Assembly: GCF_030272615.1 (NCBI RefSeq)
Contig: NC_081406.1
Coordinates: 240,796,422-240,860,421 of the forward strand
Direction: 5' to 3'
DNA length: 64,000 bases
DNA from: Cryptomeria japonica
Lineage: Eukaryota > Streptophyta > Pinopsida > Cupressales > Cupressaceae
Below the pieces are notes generated by a model, which saw nothing but the letters and a program-made list of their open reading frames with translations, made no database searches and was not told the origin of the DNA. Below are positions 1-11,160 of this stretch, one piece after another (position 1 is the first letter of the stretch; every line of letters starts with the position of its first letter). The translations under genes and the position numbers were made by a program.

Positions 1-554
1 ATGATGGAGTCTAGGGATACCTTAGTCTTGTCTAGTGATCTCAAATCTTGAATAGCAGCAACCCTTATTGTATAGACCGGTAATAAGGATCTCGGGACTT
101 TGCTTACCACAGTGGGATCTTCCATTTTACCACCTGCACTCTTGATATCTCCAAAAACAATTTTGATTCTTATTCCATACTATTGAATGGTCTCACCTTC
201 AACCATCCGCATGTCTTCAAGCTTCCCTCTAAGGCTTTCTTCCTTAGCTTGTTTAACATGCTCATCACCGCCATAGATATTTTCAAGAGTATCCCATACT
301 TCTCTGGGATTTACTTTATCTTGGACATCAATAAACTCAATGTCAGATAAACTATTAATTACGGCTTCCATGACTTGCCCATTCCCCTGCATCTCTCTCT
401 TTTGGTCACCAGTGAGAGTACTGGTAGGGGCAACATAGGCATTCTCATCATAGCTCTAGTGTTGAGCACCCATGCTTCTGATGCATATCTTCATTCTGTC
501 TTTCCATATACTGAAATTTTCTCTGTTGAACTTTGGACCTTCCCTCTTCATCAT
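1..554 (-). pseudogene. Copia gag (UBN2-type), decayed, runs off left edge
   Basis: Copia Gag packages element RNA into cytoplasmic particles. The minus-strand frame starts at the ATG at 554, with an N-terminal segment holding the family pattern of a basic/aromatic stretch ending in a Trp-Lys pair (FSIWKDRMK). It changes frame near 460-480, then continues in the frame read from 392. Typical UBN2 features are REVWDTLENIYGG and the following acidic/basic helix. An in-frame TAG lies at 180-182, and coding similarity continues past it to the window edge. One frameshift and one nonsense codon make this an inactive copy. Confidence 0.65.
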
Positions 555-611
555 TAGATTGGGATCTTTACCTCAAGCGGTTAAGCTTATAACACAGAGG
601 ACCTGGAGGAC

Positions 612-623
612 ACTTTGATACCA
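612..623 (-). other. Primer binding site (initiator Met tRNA type)
   Basis: The minus strand reads TGGTATCAAAGTG directly inside the LTR end. This is close to the common plant TGGTATCAGAGC site complementary to the 3' end of initiator methionine tRNA. Confidence 0.6.
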
Positions 624-625
624 AT

Positions 626-2139
626 TGATAACTCAATGATGAATGGATAGTACCAAACCGGTACCGAGAGGTGGGGGTGAATTAGTAAAGACAAAAGAAC
701 AATCCTAAAACCAATTTCTTAGCAAACACTGTGCATAGGCAGACAGATAGTAACACCAATCTTAAACATAGCACAACCAGCAAAGCCCAGAATAACTGAG
801 ACAAGAATAAACCGGTTGACACTTATCTTCTCATACAATCTAATGCTTCATTTCCATTTCACCCTAATGCATGAATAGGTAATCTATCATCAAAAGATAT
901 ATAAACAGCTAGATCAACATGATTTACCTTCAGACACAGATTACTCAAACCATCACATGAATAACACCACACATGACACATAGATTTTTCACATGGAAAC
1001 CCAACTGGGAAAAACCACGATGGGGATGAATACCCACAAGCTATTTTTGAACTCTTTAGAAGTCCGCTCTGTTAGGAGCCTTGTCCGGTTAAAGACTGAT
1101 ACAACAAGTTCTGTTAGGAACCGAACCTATTAGGGATCACCCGGTTAAGGTATGGCTAGAATACCCGGTTAAGGGATAAACCCTGTTAAAGGTTACCTTG
1201 TTAGAGTATTTCAAGAACTCAATGGTTTCGAGTCACCCTGTTAAAGGATTTTCAGTAAGCTGGTTAAGGCTATCCTGTTAAGGGATTTCCCAACTGTTGA
1301 AGTGGTTAGAGATCAACAGGTATTACAATGATCTGGTAATAGCACTCAATGCCAATGCAAATCCGCTTTAGCTCCTCTTCACCTTCTGCACTTACACTTT
1401 GCAGGTATCACTTCTCTCTTCTGGTCTGGAAAGAATCATGTATCTCTTCTTTTGGATACATACACACAACGTTTCCCAACAACCTCAGAAAGAAACACAA
1501 CATCAACCTTATAGGAAACAGATAGGTCGGTAGCATAAACCCTAAACCCTAAACCTATTAGGTTAAGAAATTCAAACAGTTCAATCCTAACCGTTGAGCA
1601 CATTGCATTAAATGCAACAATCTTGATCCAATCTCAAGACGTTCTCCATCATTCGTTTTCCATCGATTTCATGGCGGTTGATAACCCATCACATGTTATC
1701 ACCGTTTATAGACTTCGAACATTCCCAAGGTAGATAGGAACAATCTCCTTCATGCAAGATCCTTCACGCGCACAAGGGTGACGTGACAACATGATCTGTT
1801 CTTCGTTACAATGCTAACTCATCACACAAAGTCACCAATTGAGTCACACAGGCTTGAGGCACTTCAACCAGAAACCTTGAAGTTGAGACTACCAACCAGT
1901 AGTCATACAAAGCTTCCATATGCCGGTTTCCATAACCACATGTCGGTTCACCTTAAACAAACACACCGCTTCACTTTAGCACACATCCTGGTTCATAGTG
2001 TTATATAGGTTCTCACATATACCGGTTCTTGGTAACATACCAGTTCTCACATATATTGGTCTCTTCTCTTCAACATATTGACATCAATGACAACATACAA
2101 TGTCATCATGTCCTCCTATTGGTTCACATAAAGCCAACA
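626..2139 (-). repeat. Copia 5' LTR, about 1.5 kb
   Basis: On the minus strand the block begins TGTTGGCTTTATGTG and ends in ATCA, giving the usual TG...CA ends, followed within 2 bases by a TGGTATC primer site. Near its end it has the CACCCCCACCTCTC stretch whose counterparts sit near the ends of the LTRs at 41.68 kb and 48.09 kb. The partner LTR lies outside the window, so the outer end at 2139 is set from motif and context only. Confidence 0.65.
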
Positions 2140-4432
2140 CACCTAAGGGGTCATATGGTGTCCTATGGGGCCATACGACACCATATGACCCCTTAGGTGT
2201 TGTTATGGGTCGTATGGTGTCCTAAGGGGTCATATGGTGTCCTATGACCCCTTAGGACACAATATGGTGTCATTATGGGTCGTATGGTGTCGTAAGGAGT
2301 CATATGGTGTCCTATGACCCCTTAGGATACCATATGAACACTTAGGACACAATATGGTATTGTTATGGGTCGTATGGTGTCCTAAGGGGTGATGTGGTGT
2401 CCTATGACCCCTTAGGACACAATATGGTATTCTTATGGGTCGTATGGACACCTAAGGGGTCATATGGTGTCATATGGGGCCATAGGACACCATATGACCC
2501 CTGAGGTGTTGTTAGGGGTCATATTGTTTCTTAACGAGTCATATGGTGTGTTATGACCCCTTAAGACACCATATGACCCCTTAGGACACAATATGGTGTC
2601 GTTAGGTGTCGTATGGTGTCGTAAGGCATCATATGGTATCCTATGACCTCTTAGGACACCATATGACCCCTTAAGACACAATACGGTGTCATTATGGGTC
2701 GTATGGTGTCCTAAGGGGTCATATGGTGTCCTATGACACCTTAGGACACCATGCGAACCCTTAGGACACAATATGATATTGTATGGACAACTAAGGGGTC
2801 ATATGGTGTCCTATGGGGCCATAGGACACCATATGACCCCTTAGGTGTCGTTATGGGTCGTATGGTGTCCTATGGCCCCTTAGGACACCATATGACCCCT
2901 TAGAACACAATATGGTATCGTTATGGGTCATATGTTGTTGTACAGGGTCATATGGTGTCTTATGACCCCTTAGCACACCATATGACCCCTTAGGACACAA
3001 TATGGTGTTGTTATGGGTTGTATAGTGTCCTAAGGGGTCATATGGTGTCCTATGACCCCTTAGGACATAATATGGTGTTGTTATGGGTCGTATGGACACC
3101 TAAGGGGTCATATCATGTCCTATGGGGCCATAGGACACCATATGACCCCTTAGGTGTAGTTAGGGATCATATGGTGCGTTATGACCCCTTAGGACACACT
3201 ATGGTGTCGTTAGGTGTCGTATGGTGTCGTAAGGGGTCATATGATATCCTATGACCCCTTAAGACACCATATGACCCCTTAAGACACAATACAGTGTCGT
3301 TATGGGTCGTATGGTGTCCTAAGGGGCCATATGGTGTTTTATGACCCCTTAGGACACCATATGACCCCTTAGGACACAATATAATGTCGTTATGGGTTGT
3401 ATGGACACCTAAGGGGTCATATGGTGTCCTATGACCCCTTAGGACATAATATGGTGTTGTTATGGGTCGTATGGACACCTAAGGGGTCATATCATGTCTT
3501 ATGGGGCCATAGGACACCATATGACCCCTTAGGTGTTGTTAGGGATCATATGGTGCATTATGACCCCTTAGGACACACTATGGTGTCGTTAGGTGTCGTA
3601 TGGTGTCATAAGGGGTCATATGATATCCTATGACCCCTTAGGACACCATATGACCCCTTAAGACACAATATAGTGTCGTTATGGGTCGTATGGTGTCCTA
3701 AGGGGCCATATGGTGTTTTATGACCCTTTAGGACACCATATGACCCCTTAGGACACAATATAATGTCGTTATGGGTTGTATGGACACCTAAGGGGTCATA
3801 TGGTGTCCTATGACCCCTTAGGACACCATATGACCCCTTATGACACAATATGGTGTCATTATGATTCGTATGGACACCTAAGGGGTCATATGGTGTCCTG
3901 TGACCCCTTAGGACACTATATGACTCCTTAGGTGTCGTTAGGGATCATAGTGTGTCTTAACAGGTCATATGGTGTGTTATGACCGCTTAACACACCATAT
4001 GACCCCTCAGGACACAATATGGTGTCGGTATGGGTCATATGGTGTTGTAAGGGGTCATATGGTGTCCTATGACCCCTTAGGACACAATGTGGTGTCGTTA
4101 TGGGTCTTATGGTGTCCTAAGGGGTCATAGGACACCATATAACCCCTTAGGACATGATATGACCCCTAACGACACCTAAGGGGTCATATGGTGCTCTCTG
4201 ACCCATTAAGACACCATATGGTGTTGTTATGGGTTGTATGGTATCCTAAGGGGTCATATTGTGTCCTATGACCACTTAGGACAAAATATGGTGTTGTTAT
4301 GAGTCCTATGGTAACCTAAGAGGTGATATGGTGTCCTATAACCCCTTAGGACACCATATGACCCCTTAGGTGTTGTTAGGGGTCATTTTGTGTCCTAAGG
4401 GGTCATATGGTGTCCTATGACCCCTTAGGAGT
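2140..4432. repeat. Satellite-like array of 20-bp palindromic modules
   Basis: The array is built from the 20-bp module CCCCTTAGGACACCATATGA and its reverse complement, mixed in both orientations, with variants such as CACAATATGG and TGTCGTTATGGGTCGTATGG. Neighbouring opposite modules form longer palindromes, and longer blocks of roughly 90 bp recur. About 110 modules fit into 2.3 kb. Because both strands carry the module, long frames open on both strands and encode the same GSYGVLRGHRTPYDPLG-like peptide; these are repeat artefacts and not genes. A 0.65 kb array of the same module sits inside the second transposon at 29236. Confidence 0.9.
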
Positions 4433-4500
4433 TAGAGAGAGGAGGGAGTGAGGAAGAAACCGAGGGAAATAGGTGAGAGAGGGAATTAGATGGGTGTAGG

Positions 4501-4841
4501 GATGAAGAGGGAGATAGCTCGAGGGATAGGAGAATAAGGGAATTGTGAGAGCTAGAGAGGGGAGGGACAAAAAGGAGTATGTATCTATTCCACATTTGGC
4601 TCGTGCTAAATAGGGAGAGTGCCAAATGTGTACATAGAAACCCCCATCTCACCTCTCCCTTCTTTATCTCCCTTCCCTCGTAGTTCCATCTCTCTCTATG
4701 AACTAGATCTCATATTCTCTCTCCCCTTACCTCTTCTCAGGCTCTTCATTCTTATAGATACATACTCTTCTTTGTCCCTCCCCTTTCTAGCTCTCACAAT
4801 TCCCTTATTCTCCTATCCTTCGAGCTAGCTCCCTCTTCATC
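4501..4841. repeat. Large inverted repeat, 88-bp arms
   Basis: The GA-rich left arm (4501-4588) is the near-exact reverse complement of the CT-rich right arm (4754-4841), with only a few mismatches. The 165-bp spacer holds two CCAAATG/CATTTGG boxes near 4592 and 4621 and a CT-rich stretch. The structure lies between the palindromic array and the terminal kilobase of the truncated transposon. It would fold into a long hairpin in single-stranded DNA or RNA. Confidence 0.85.
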
Positions 4842-4844
4842 CTT

Positions 4845-4932
4845 ATTTGGTGTGCGCCAAATGTGGAATATGGACCACATTTGGCATGCGCCAAATGGAA
4901 TATCCATTCATTACATTCGGCACACACCAAAT
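4845..4932. repeat. Three spaced ATTTGG-N6-CCAAAT palindromes
   Basis: Copies lie at 4845-4862, 4879-4896 and 4915-4932 (the last has ATTCGG), so starts are 34 and 36 bp apart. Further half sites follow near 4937 and 4962 and precede near 4592 and 4621. Regular spacing of dyad sites near a transposon end can mark a protein-binding region; that role is inference. Confidence 0.7.
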
Positions 4933-5557
4933 AGGGCAAGTGCCAAATGGCCCGCTTTGGGAAACACCAAACCTATGGTTTGGATTTACCTTGGGCATCC
5001 AACCCAAAGGTTTGGACAACCATTTCAGGCTAGAGATGTGTTTTTGGTAGAACATTGAAAATTTTGACATATTTTTGGTCGTTCTCTCCGTAGGTTTTCA
5101 CGTGTTTCAATGAAGTTAAAAACAAATACCGTGGTAAACTTGAGCTCCCTCTTAGCTATCCAAAAATGTAATTTATTTCAAATTTTGATTTTGTTAAGTC
5201 TTTCATCTATAATTTCTTTTGTTAATGTGTCCATTTTTTTGTCAAAAACCAACATGCAAGATTTTGGGTATAGATTTTTACGCGTTCATCATATTTTGAA
5301 AAAAAATACATTTTTAGAAACTAGACTCCATTCTACATAATTTTAAAAAAAAAGTTTTGATTTTTGATTTGTTTTCAATGATTTTAGTAGGGAGAATGCT
5401 CAAATTTCTGTTTTTCAGGATGTGTAGACTTTGAAAATTAGTAAAAAATCATATACTCATTAAAAAATTAGCTGAAAATTCTAGCATAAACTACAAGGTG
5501 TTAGCTAATTTCTCACTAAAGTGATTTTAAAAATTCAGAAAAAAAAGTTAACATTTT

Positions 5558-5626
5558 AGGGGGGCCACAATAGATGCTATGTTATGTTTTTTGCATAAAA
5601 ATGGGACCACTTTTTGTGGCCCCCCT
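5558..5626. repeat. Perfect 13-bp hairpin in transposon copy 1
   Basis: AGGGGGGCCACAA at 5558-5570 is matched by its exact reverse complement at 5614-5626, with a 43-base AT-rich loop. The aligned stretch of the complete element near 27450 lacks these arms, so the hairpin is specific to this copy or was lost from the other. Confidence 0.7.
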
Positions 5627-6026
5627 TTTTTAAGCCCTTAATCTCCACCATTTTCAAAAAAAATTAGTAGTTTAGAAAGTAGACTCGAAGCACTCTGACT
5701 CTTGTTCTTGTTGCATCTTCCAATTTGGAGTGTAACTATCTTCAATTTGTCATTGAAGTTCAGACTTTGCTGATTTCAGAAAGAAAAAAAAAAAGTGGCA
5801 TCTTAAGACCCCCTTTTGGTACCACAACTTGGTGCACATACCCTACATTAGTGTTTGATATTTGTTGAATCCCTGACACATCTTCGACCTTGAGTAGGCA
5901 TGTGATATTCTTGATTACTTCTTAAGTTATCTTGTATGCCTGGTCCAACCATAAGAATTCCCCATGAATTCATCTTATAATACACCTCACCCATTCATCT
6001 TTGTTGAAGGACGAAAAATCCATGAA

Positions 6027-6284
6027 CTAGGTAAAACCCTTCCTCCTCAATTGCACATATTCTAGTTTGAGTTTATTGTCAGTGATAAGGTCATCTGTGA
6101 ATATGCAGGACATCTCATAATTTTCAATTTCTTTGATGTTGCAATGGATATATGCCCTAATGTCTTTAGTGTGAAGAACACCATGACATACACTAGAAAA
6201 AGCCCCCAAAGGATCATCCAAAAGTGATTTATAAGGATGTTTCTTGAATTTCAGGCGTGGGTGGTTCTTGATCTCAACTACCAT
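6027..6284 (-). pseudogene. Unknown 85-codon frame within non-autonomous copia element
   Basis: A short charged frame (MVVEIKNHPRLKFKKH at its start) ends at 6027. Coding-like sequence seems to continue past the stop towards 5900. I do not recognise the family. Its place downstream of the zinc-knuckle region matches the position of the second ORF in the related element at 43453-46605, so it is probably a remnant of such a cargo frame. Confidence 0.3.
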
Positions 6285-6838
6285 AGGAGTATCAACATTT
6301 GATTAGGATGCCATGATAAATTTTGAGGGTTTTAGTAAATGGTAAATACCTTGATAATTTTTTGAATGATGAAATGCTCGTCAGATGTAGAAGCTTGCAC
6401 AAATCTCCTTAGGAATCTTGATGGCCTTTGAAATCGTTCTTTAGAATACTCGATCACTATGTGAAGAAATGATTTAACTTTTCCCCTTTTATCAACAATG
6501 ACCCTAATTTTTCATTGTCATAAATGCTACCAGAAATCTGACGGGATCACATAATCTGCATGAAGGTTTTGAAAAACTCTTGAATCCTCTTGATTTCCCA
6601 TCTACAATTAGAATTTCCTGACTACAGACCTAATCCGGGGTGTTTGCATGATTTTCAATGATTTCCCTACCCCTAAGGCAAAGTGGCTTAGTTACCGGTT
6701 GAAATTCCAACTTCCGGTGCAAGACCTGTTTGTTCTACCGGTTTATCTGCCGATTGAGTTTCTAATTTTCAAACCCATCTTTTCTCATGTTGTTTTTTGG
6801 TATCTTCAACCTTTGTGTTTCCTTTCTCATCTAAATTT

Positions 6839-7930
6839 TCATTGGCTACCGGTGGATTCTTCTACAATAATTAGCAATATGTCCAATCTTGTTGCATGCA
6901 TAACGGGTAATATTGTTCTTTTGAATTGCTTTGTTATACCCTTGATTATCTTTTGATCTGCATTGGTTAGCCATATATCCATATCTACTACAAGCATGAC
7001 GTATGACATTTCTAGTACTTTTTCATTTTGTTGACTTATGACCATGTTTATTGCAGTTAAACCATTGAACGATGAATAATGTATTGTTCTAATTATTCCT
7101 ATTTATGCACTAACTTGCTATATGACCATATTTATTGCTAACAAAACATGTACCATTGAATTTATGAGCATTAGGCTATCTTACCGGTGATCTCTGGTTA
7201 TGGTTGTTTGGATTTTTGACATGATTCTACTTCTAATCGGATGATTGATCTTGTAGTCTAGTTTCAAAGCTTTCTCCTTCTTCATATTGAAGACTTCTCT
7301 TATCATTAGCATGTCTCTGGCTTTTCAGAAATTCATCAAGTCTTGCGGAGCTAGATTTGAACTTGTCTTTGTACTAATTTGCAATGTTCAAATCATCTCT
7401 CATAAATATGATTTGTCTTTCAAGTTCCTGCTCATTATTCCTAGATTGAATCAATTCAAGTTTTAGCATATCATTCTCATGTATCAGTCTGTTGCATTCA
7501 TCTTATCTATCCTTCAACGCTTGAGCTAGGTTTTATTCATTATTATTTGTGTCTTCAATCTCCTTGCACATTCTCATGGTTAGGGCTTGCATTTCATTCT
7601 TCAAGGATGTATTCACCTGAGTGATTTTTTCACATTGATCTTTCACGACATCTTCTTCATCACTACTCTAATTTTGCAATTGATCATAGAGTTCTTTCCT
7701 CTTATCTTGAGCAATTGATAGCTTTCCTTGTAATGAAATGATGTATTCTTTGGCTTACCTCAGTTCATTCTTTAATTTATTTCTTTTCTCTTTCTCATCA
7801 TCAAGATCCTCAAGAGCAAGTTGAAGTTCTTGCTGCAAACCGGTTTCAATTGATTCCAATTTCTAGATCTTCCTCAAGTTGTTAAACTTCTTCCAAGTAA
7901 GTTGGAATCTAAGAACACTGAGAGAGAGGG
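6839..7930 (-). pseudogene. Gag-like zinc-knuckle and coiled-coil region, decayed
   Basis: Minus-strand frames between about 7200 and 6840 contain CX2-CX4-HX4-C knuckle patterns, including CNKIGHIANYC near 6870 and a degenerate CRYGYMANQC near 6970. Upstream (7900-7250) the frames are rich in Glu, Lys, Leu and Gln in a coiled-coil manner. No single frame is open throughout. The same order occurs in the intact-looking copy at 41895-43007. The likely role is RNA binding by a Gag-like protein; here it is inactive. Confidence 0.5.
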
Positions 7931-8824
7931 GGTGGGAATTAGTGTTCTACCGGTGAATGAAATTTCTCAAATTATTGCTGATTAACCGGATGACATAATA
8001 TAAATTAAAGCGCATAACCAAATGAACACATAAAGCAATACCATAACACCAGTATTTATATGTGGAAAACATTGTAAAGGGAAAAAATGTGATGGGGCTA
8101 ATACCCACAATAGCTATATACTTGATCAAGTTATACTAATATTACATAGAAGGGTATCCACATGCATACAAGCTTACCACCTAGAGTTCACTACTCAAAT
8201 ACACAAATATGGAAGTCCTTTTTACTTAAAGATCATTATAAAATGATTTAAATGAACTTAATTGATGAATTTCCTTAACTAAATTGGTGATACTGATACT
8301 GATAGTCTGTTTTGCTACTCGTTAGGATTACACATGTGCGAATGAACACATACACTATCATTCACTCATCAATTCGCATATCATCAATCTCTAACTCATT
8401 TGCATCTCAAATCGCATTATAAGTATGTATGAAATCCATCACTAAGAGATCTCCCTTATATACCTTTATAACTTGTTCATCATGTCGGCCTTCACAATAA
8501 AATTAAAACTGTCGGCTTTCGGACCATCATAAAGAGTATTACAAATTATCCCGATGATCTTTTTTTATGTCAACCTTACACGCTACCTTCAATACCTCCA
8601 ATGACTTTACCAGGTCCCATAATATGAATTACCTTTACCAAGAGTAACCGGTTAACAAGTGTAAACCATAGGGTGTATACCGGTTGGCCTTATCTAGACA
8701 AAATGATAAAGTGATAAATCCGGATAAAGAAATACCATCCCCTAAATATGAGTTGCCATCAATGACAACACAAAATGCAATTCACCTTAGAAGTTGACAA
8801 CCAGATGAGTTTCAATTGATAACA
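7919..8824 (-). repeat. Copia-like LTR (minus strand), approximate limits
   Basis: The minus strand starts near TGTTATCAATTG, has TTGTCATTGATGGCAAC soon after (compare TTGTCATTGATGGACAC in the LTRs at 40.6 and 46.9 kb), carries several ACCGGT words, and ends with an ACTAATTCCCACCCCC stretch like the other LTR ends. No clear primer site follows at 7918, so the end is set by analogy. Confidence 0.5.
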
Positions 8825-8979
8825 ACATTTACCTTTTATTATGATTCCTTCACCATTTGAAAAATAGACATTAATTATACTTTATTTTCTTCTCTACTAG
8901 TTGATTTGTAACAATATTAAAGTATTTTTAAGGCATCTTGGATACAAGGGCGGGAGGAGTGTCCCACATCCATATTGGC

Positions 8980-9960
8980 AATAACCTTTTCCACTATAAC
9001 TTATGATCGAGGCAAGACAAGTATGTGAATTTGATACTTATGAATATGGTATAACACTAACATGTTTGATTTTACGATAAAATCCTTTTTAATGCACCTC
9101 CAAGGACATAGGCCCCCTCTATTTTCCACTCCATTTGAGCCCAATATATGTTAGATCACACTTAGGGTACATTAAAAAGGCTAGCAAAAAATACAAAGGA
9201 TACTTTCATTGGCAACTATAACACCCACTCAAGGATCCCTACTACCATCTAGCATGATGAGAAGCGAAGCCAATAGAAAGAATAATTTACGAAGTCAAGC
9301 GAATGAGTGCATAGAAGTACATCGATATACACTATGTATGGGTAAATATCTGAGAGATATCAATTTCCATCATTTCCATCCTAAGAAAATTGAATGATCA
9401 ATAACTTCTATTATCAAAGGCATGAGCCCTACTCTTTGGCTGACCAAAAAAATGAGCCATCTTATTTCAATTTTAGTATCTAGATAATTTCTTGATCATT
9501 CCCTATATAATTAATAAAGGCCTTTACATCAATCTTAGAACCTTGTACCAATTCTTCCCATTCTAACTTATTTAATTTTATGGTCGACTAAAAAGAAATT
9601 AGAAAAATCAAACTATTTGACTCATGATTGATGGTAATTTACCTATACGTACATCACTTAGATTATTTTTTAAGGCTTCATAAAAACCAAGAGGGATATT
9701 TTTCTAATAGATATTAGCTCTTACTAAATTTTTAGAGGAAGCTCTCGAAGAATTCTTAGGTGTCTACTCCGATTTACCATCTTATTACCATAAATATCAA
9801 TTTCCATATTGCTTGAATAGAAAAGAATACTTTGGTGAGTCAATTATGAGTCCTAATGAGAAAATACCTCTATCTAGTGATGGTGAGAACATGTATATTC
9901 CTCATTAACCTAAAAGTACTCTCCTTAAGGTAGACACTTTTGATATCCTCGTGGATCCAA
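8980..9960 (+). repeat. Dispersed repeat, copy A (about 1 kb)
   Basis: Shares long collinear similarity with 50170-51115, for example CATCATTTCCATCCTAAGAA at 9369 and its counterpart near 50522, the ATGAGCCATCTTA stretch and the GAAGCTCT-GAAGAATTCTTAGGTGTCTA stretch. Both copies are followed, within a few hundred bases, by an LTR-like start TGTCMTAAAATT. No conserved frame is visible in this copy. It is probably an internal or flanking part of one Ty3-like element family. Confidence 0.6.
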
Positions 9961-10180
9961 AATCTTCTGAAAAGGTGATTAACTTTGGGAGTGTCTTTCT
10001 TCAAAAGAATAGAAAATATATTCTAATATTTTATATTTTTATTCTAATATCTTCCCTTGTCTTATATTGATATGCCTAGTATAGATGAATCCATTGTAGT
10101 TCACTATATCATCCTATATCTTAATGCAAAACTTGTCAAGCAAAAAATCATAAGATTAATCCCATGGCCTCTTTATGTAG

Positions 10181-11160
10181 TGTCATAAAATTGTGACCCT
10201 TGTAATTTTTTACTACATTTGGGTCTTTGCATTGGCAGACGAATCCCTAAGCTTGATCGGAGACCCAAAACATGCACATGCCATCAACAACTTGCATTTT
10301 CCATCATTTTTCATTGTCTCTTAGCTGCTTCCTATCCTAAATTAGGGTGGGATGGGGGTGTGGCACCCTTGTTCTAGCTCTATATTGGGCCCTCTTTGGT
10401 CCTATCTTGCATTGATCTTGTCAATTGTTAAGCGGGAAAAGTTTCCCTATGTCTGCCTAAGGTTGGAAATTATCTAAACACCCCTAATTGGAAACTATAT
10501 AAGGACCACTTCCTCTCCTATTTGCATAAGTTCAACAGGTCGATCATAAGTTGATAAGAAAAGTCAAACATAAGCGTTCAAGCATTCATTCAAACATTGA
10601 GCATTTCAAGTCTCCTTTCAAGGCTAGGTGTTGCATTCAAGTCAAGGATTCAACCATTGATTTAAGATTTCTATTAACACTCAAGACATCCAATTTTAGA
10701 AATCCTTTCAAGCAAATCCCAACAAAATTTTCCTCTCTTTTATGTGTGTAGGCTACAGGTGTGCAGATGTAGTTGTAGGTTTAGAATTCATTTCCAGAGA
10801 CAGAAAAACCCTTTTCAACGCAGGGATTTTTTAGAGGACCATGTGCAATTTTAACAAGGTTCCTGCAAATTTTTCTTAGTTTTGCAGGGAAGCTTCATCT
10901 CGACATTCTACTACTAATTAGAGGTGCACAAATTTGTCTCAACATTCTACTGGTAATTTAAAGTCCATAGCTTTGTCTCGTATCTTTATCTCAAGATATA
11001 ATTGTTTCTTCGCCATTTCTACACTTAGTCTCAATTTTCTTAATTCAAATAGTCTATTATAAAAGAAAGTTAATTTAATTTCCTAATACATACCAAATTT
11101 TCTATAATTCACTTATTATTCAATCTCTTTCTGTTGGGATTGGATCTAGTGAATTCAACC
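10181..11160 (+). repeat. LTR-like block of a Ty3-like element (tentative)
   Basis: The block starts TGTCATAAAATTGTG, as the block at 51705 starts TGTCCTAAAATT; both follow the trinucleotide TAG. A TATA-like ACTATATAAGG lies near 10493 with a CT-rich leader after it, fitting an LTR promoter. The right end is uncertain; I stop at the TTGGGATTGGATCTAG stretch near 11140. No primer site was recognised. Confidence 0.35.

Larger units (their letters stand above)
1..2139 (-). mobile_element. Ty1/copia LTR retrotransposon, 5' part (LTR, PBS, gag)
   Basis: Read on the minus strand, this is an LTR (2139 to 626), a primer binding site just after it, and the start of gag (554 to 1). The element leaves the window at its left edge, so protease, integrase, RT and the 3' LTR are not visible. 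The LTR is rich in ACCGGT/CCGGTT words, as are the copia-type LTRs near 8 kb, 41 kb and 47 kb. The LTR start directly abuts the palindromic array at 2140, so this element probably inserted into, and truncated, the DNA transposon that carries the array. Confidence 0.75.
2140..5843 (-). mobile_element. Truncated DNA transposon carrying the palindromic array (copy 1)
   Basis: The right end reads GGTGCACATACCC (5831-5843), the reverse of the end of the complete element at 27242. Reading inward from both ends, about 500 bp can be aligned by eye with indels: shared stretches include the ACTCTGA/GATTAAGGG region and the ATAACATAG region. Further in, both copies have CT-rich DNA and then an array of the same 20-bp module. 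The other end is missing where the copia LTR begins at 2139. No transposase frame is visible. Class is not known. Copy 1 differs by a much longer array, an 88-bp inverted repeat and a 13-bp perfect hairpin. Confidence 0.6.
5844..8824 (-). mobile_element. Non-autonomous copia-like LTR element fragment
   Basis: On the minus strand an LTR-like block (about 8824 to 7919) is followed by an internal region with decayed coding similarity: a coiled-coil stretch and several CCHC zinc knuckles (7200-6840), then a short unknown frame (6284-6027). No protease, integrase or RT is visible before the transposon end at 5843. The plan (long ACCGGT-rich LTR, coiled coil, knuckles) matches the complete element at 40560-48087, so it is probably a member of the same group. 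The left limit is where the DNA transposon starts; boundaries are approximate. Confidence 0.5.

Noticed and set aside
2242-3848. Several open frames of 69-103 codons on both strands
   Set aside because: They all translate the same 20-bp palindromic module and exist on both strands at once; repeat artefacts, not proteins.
9209-9397. 62-codon frame in dispersed repeat copy A
   Set aside because: The aligned copy B does not keep this frame.
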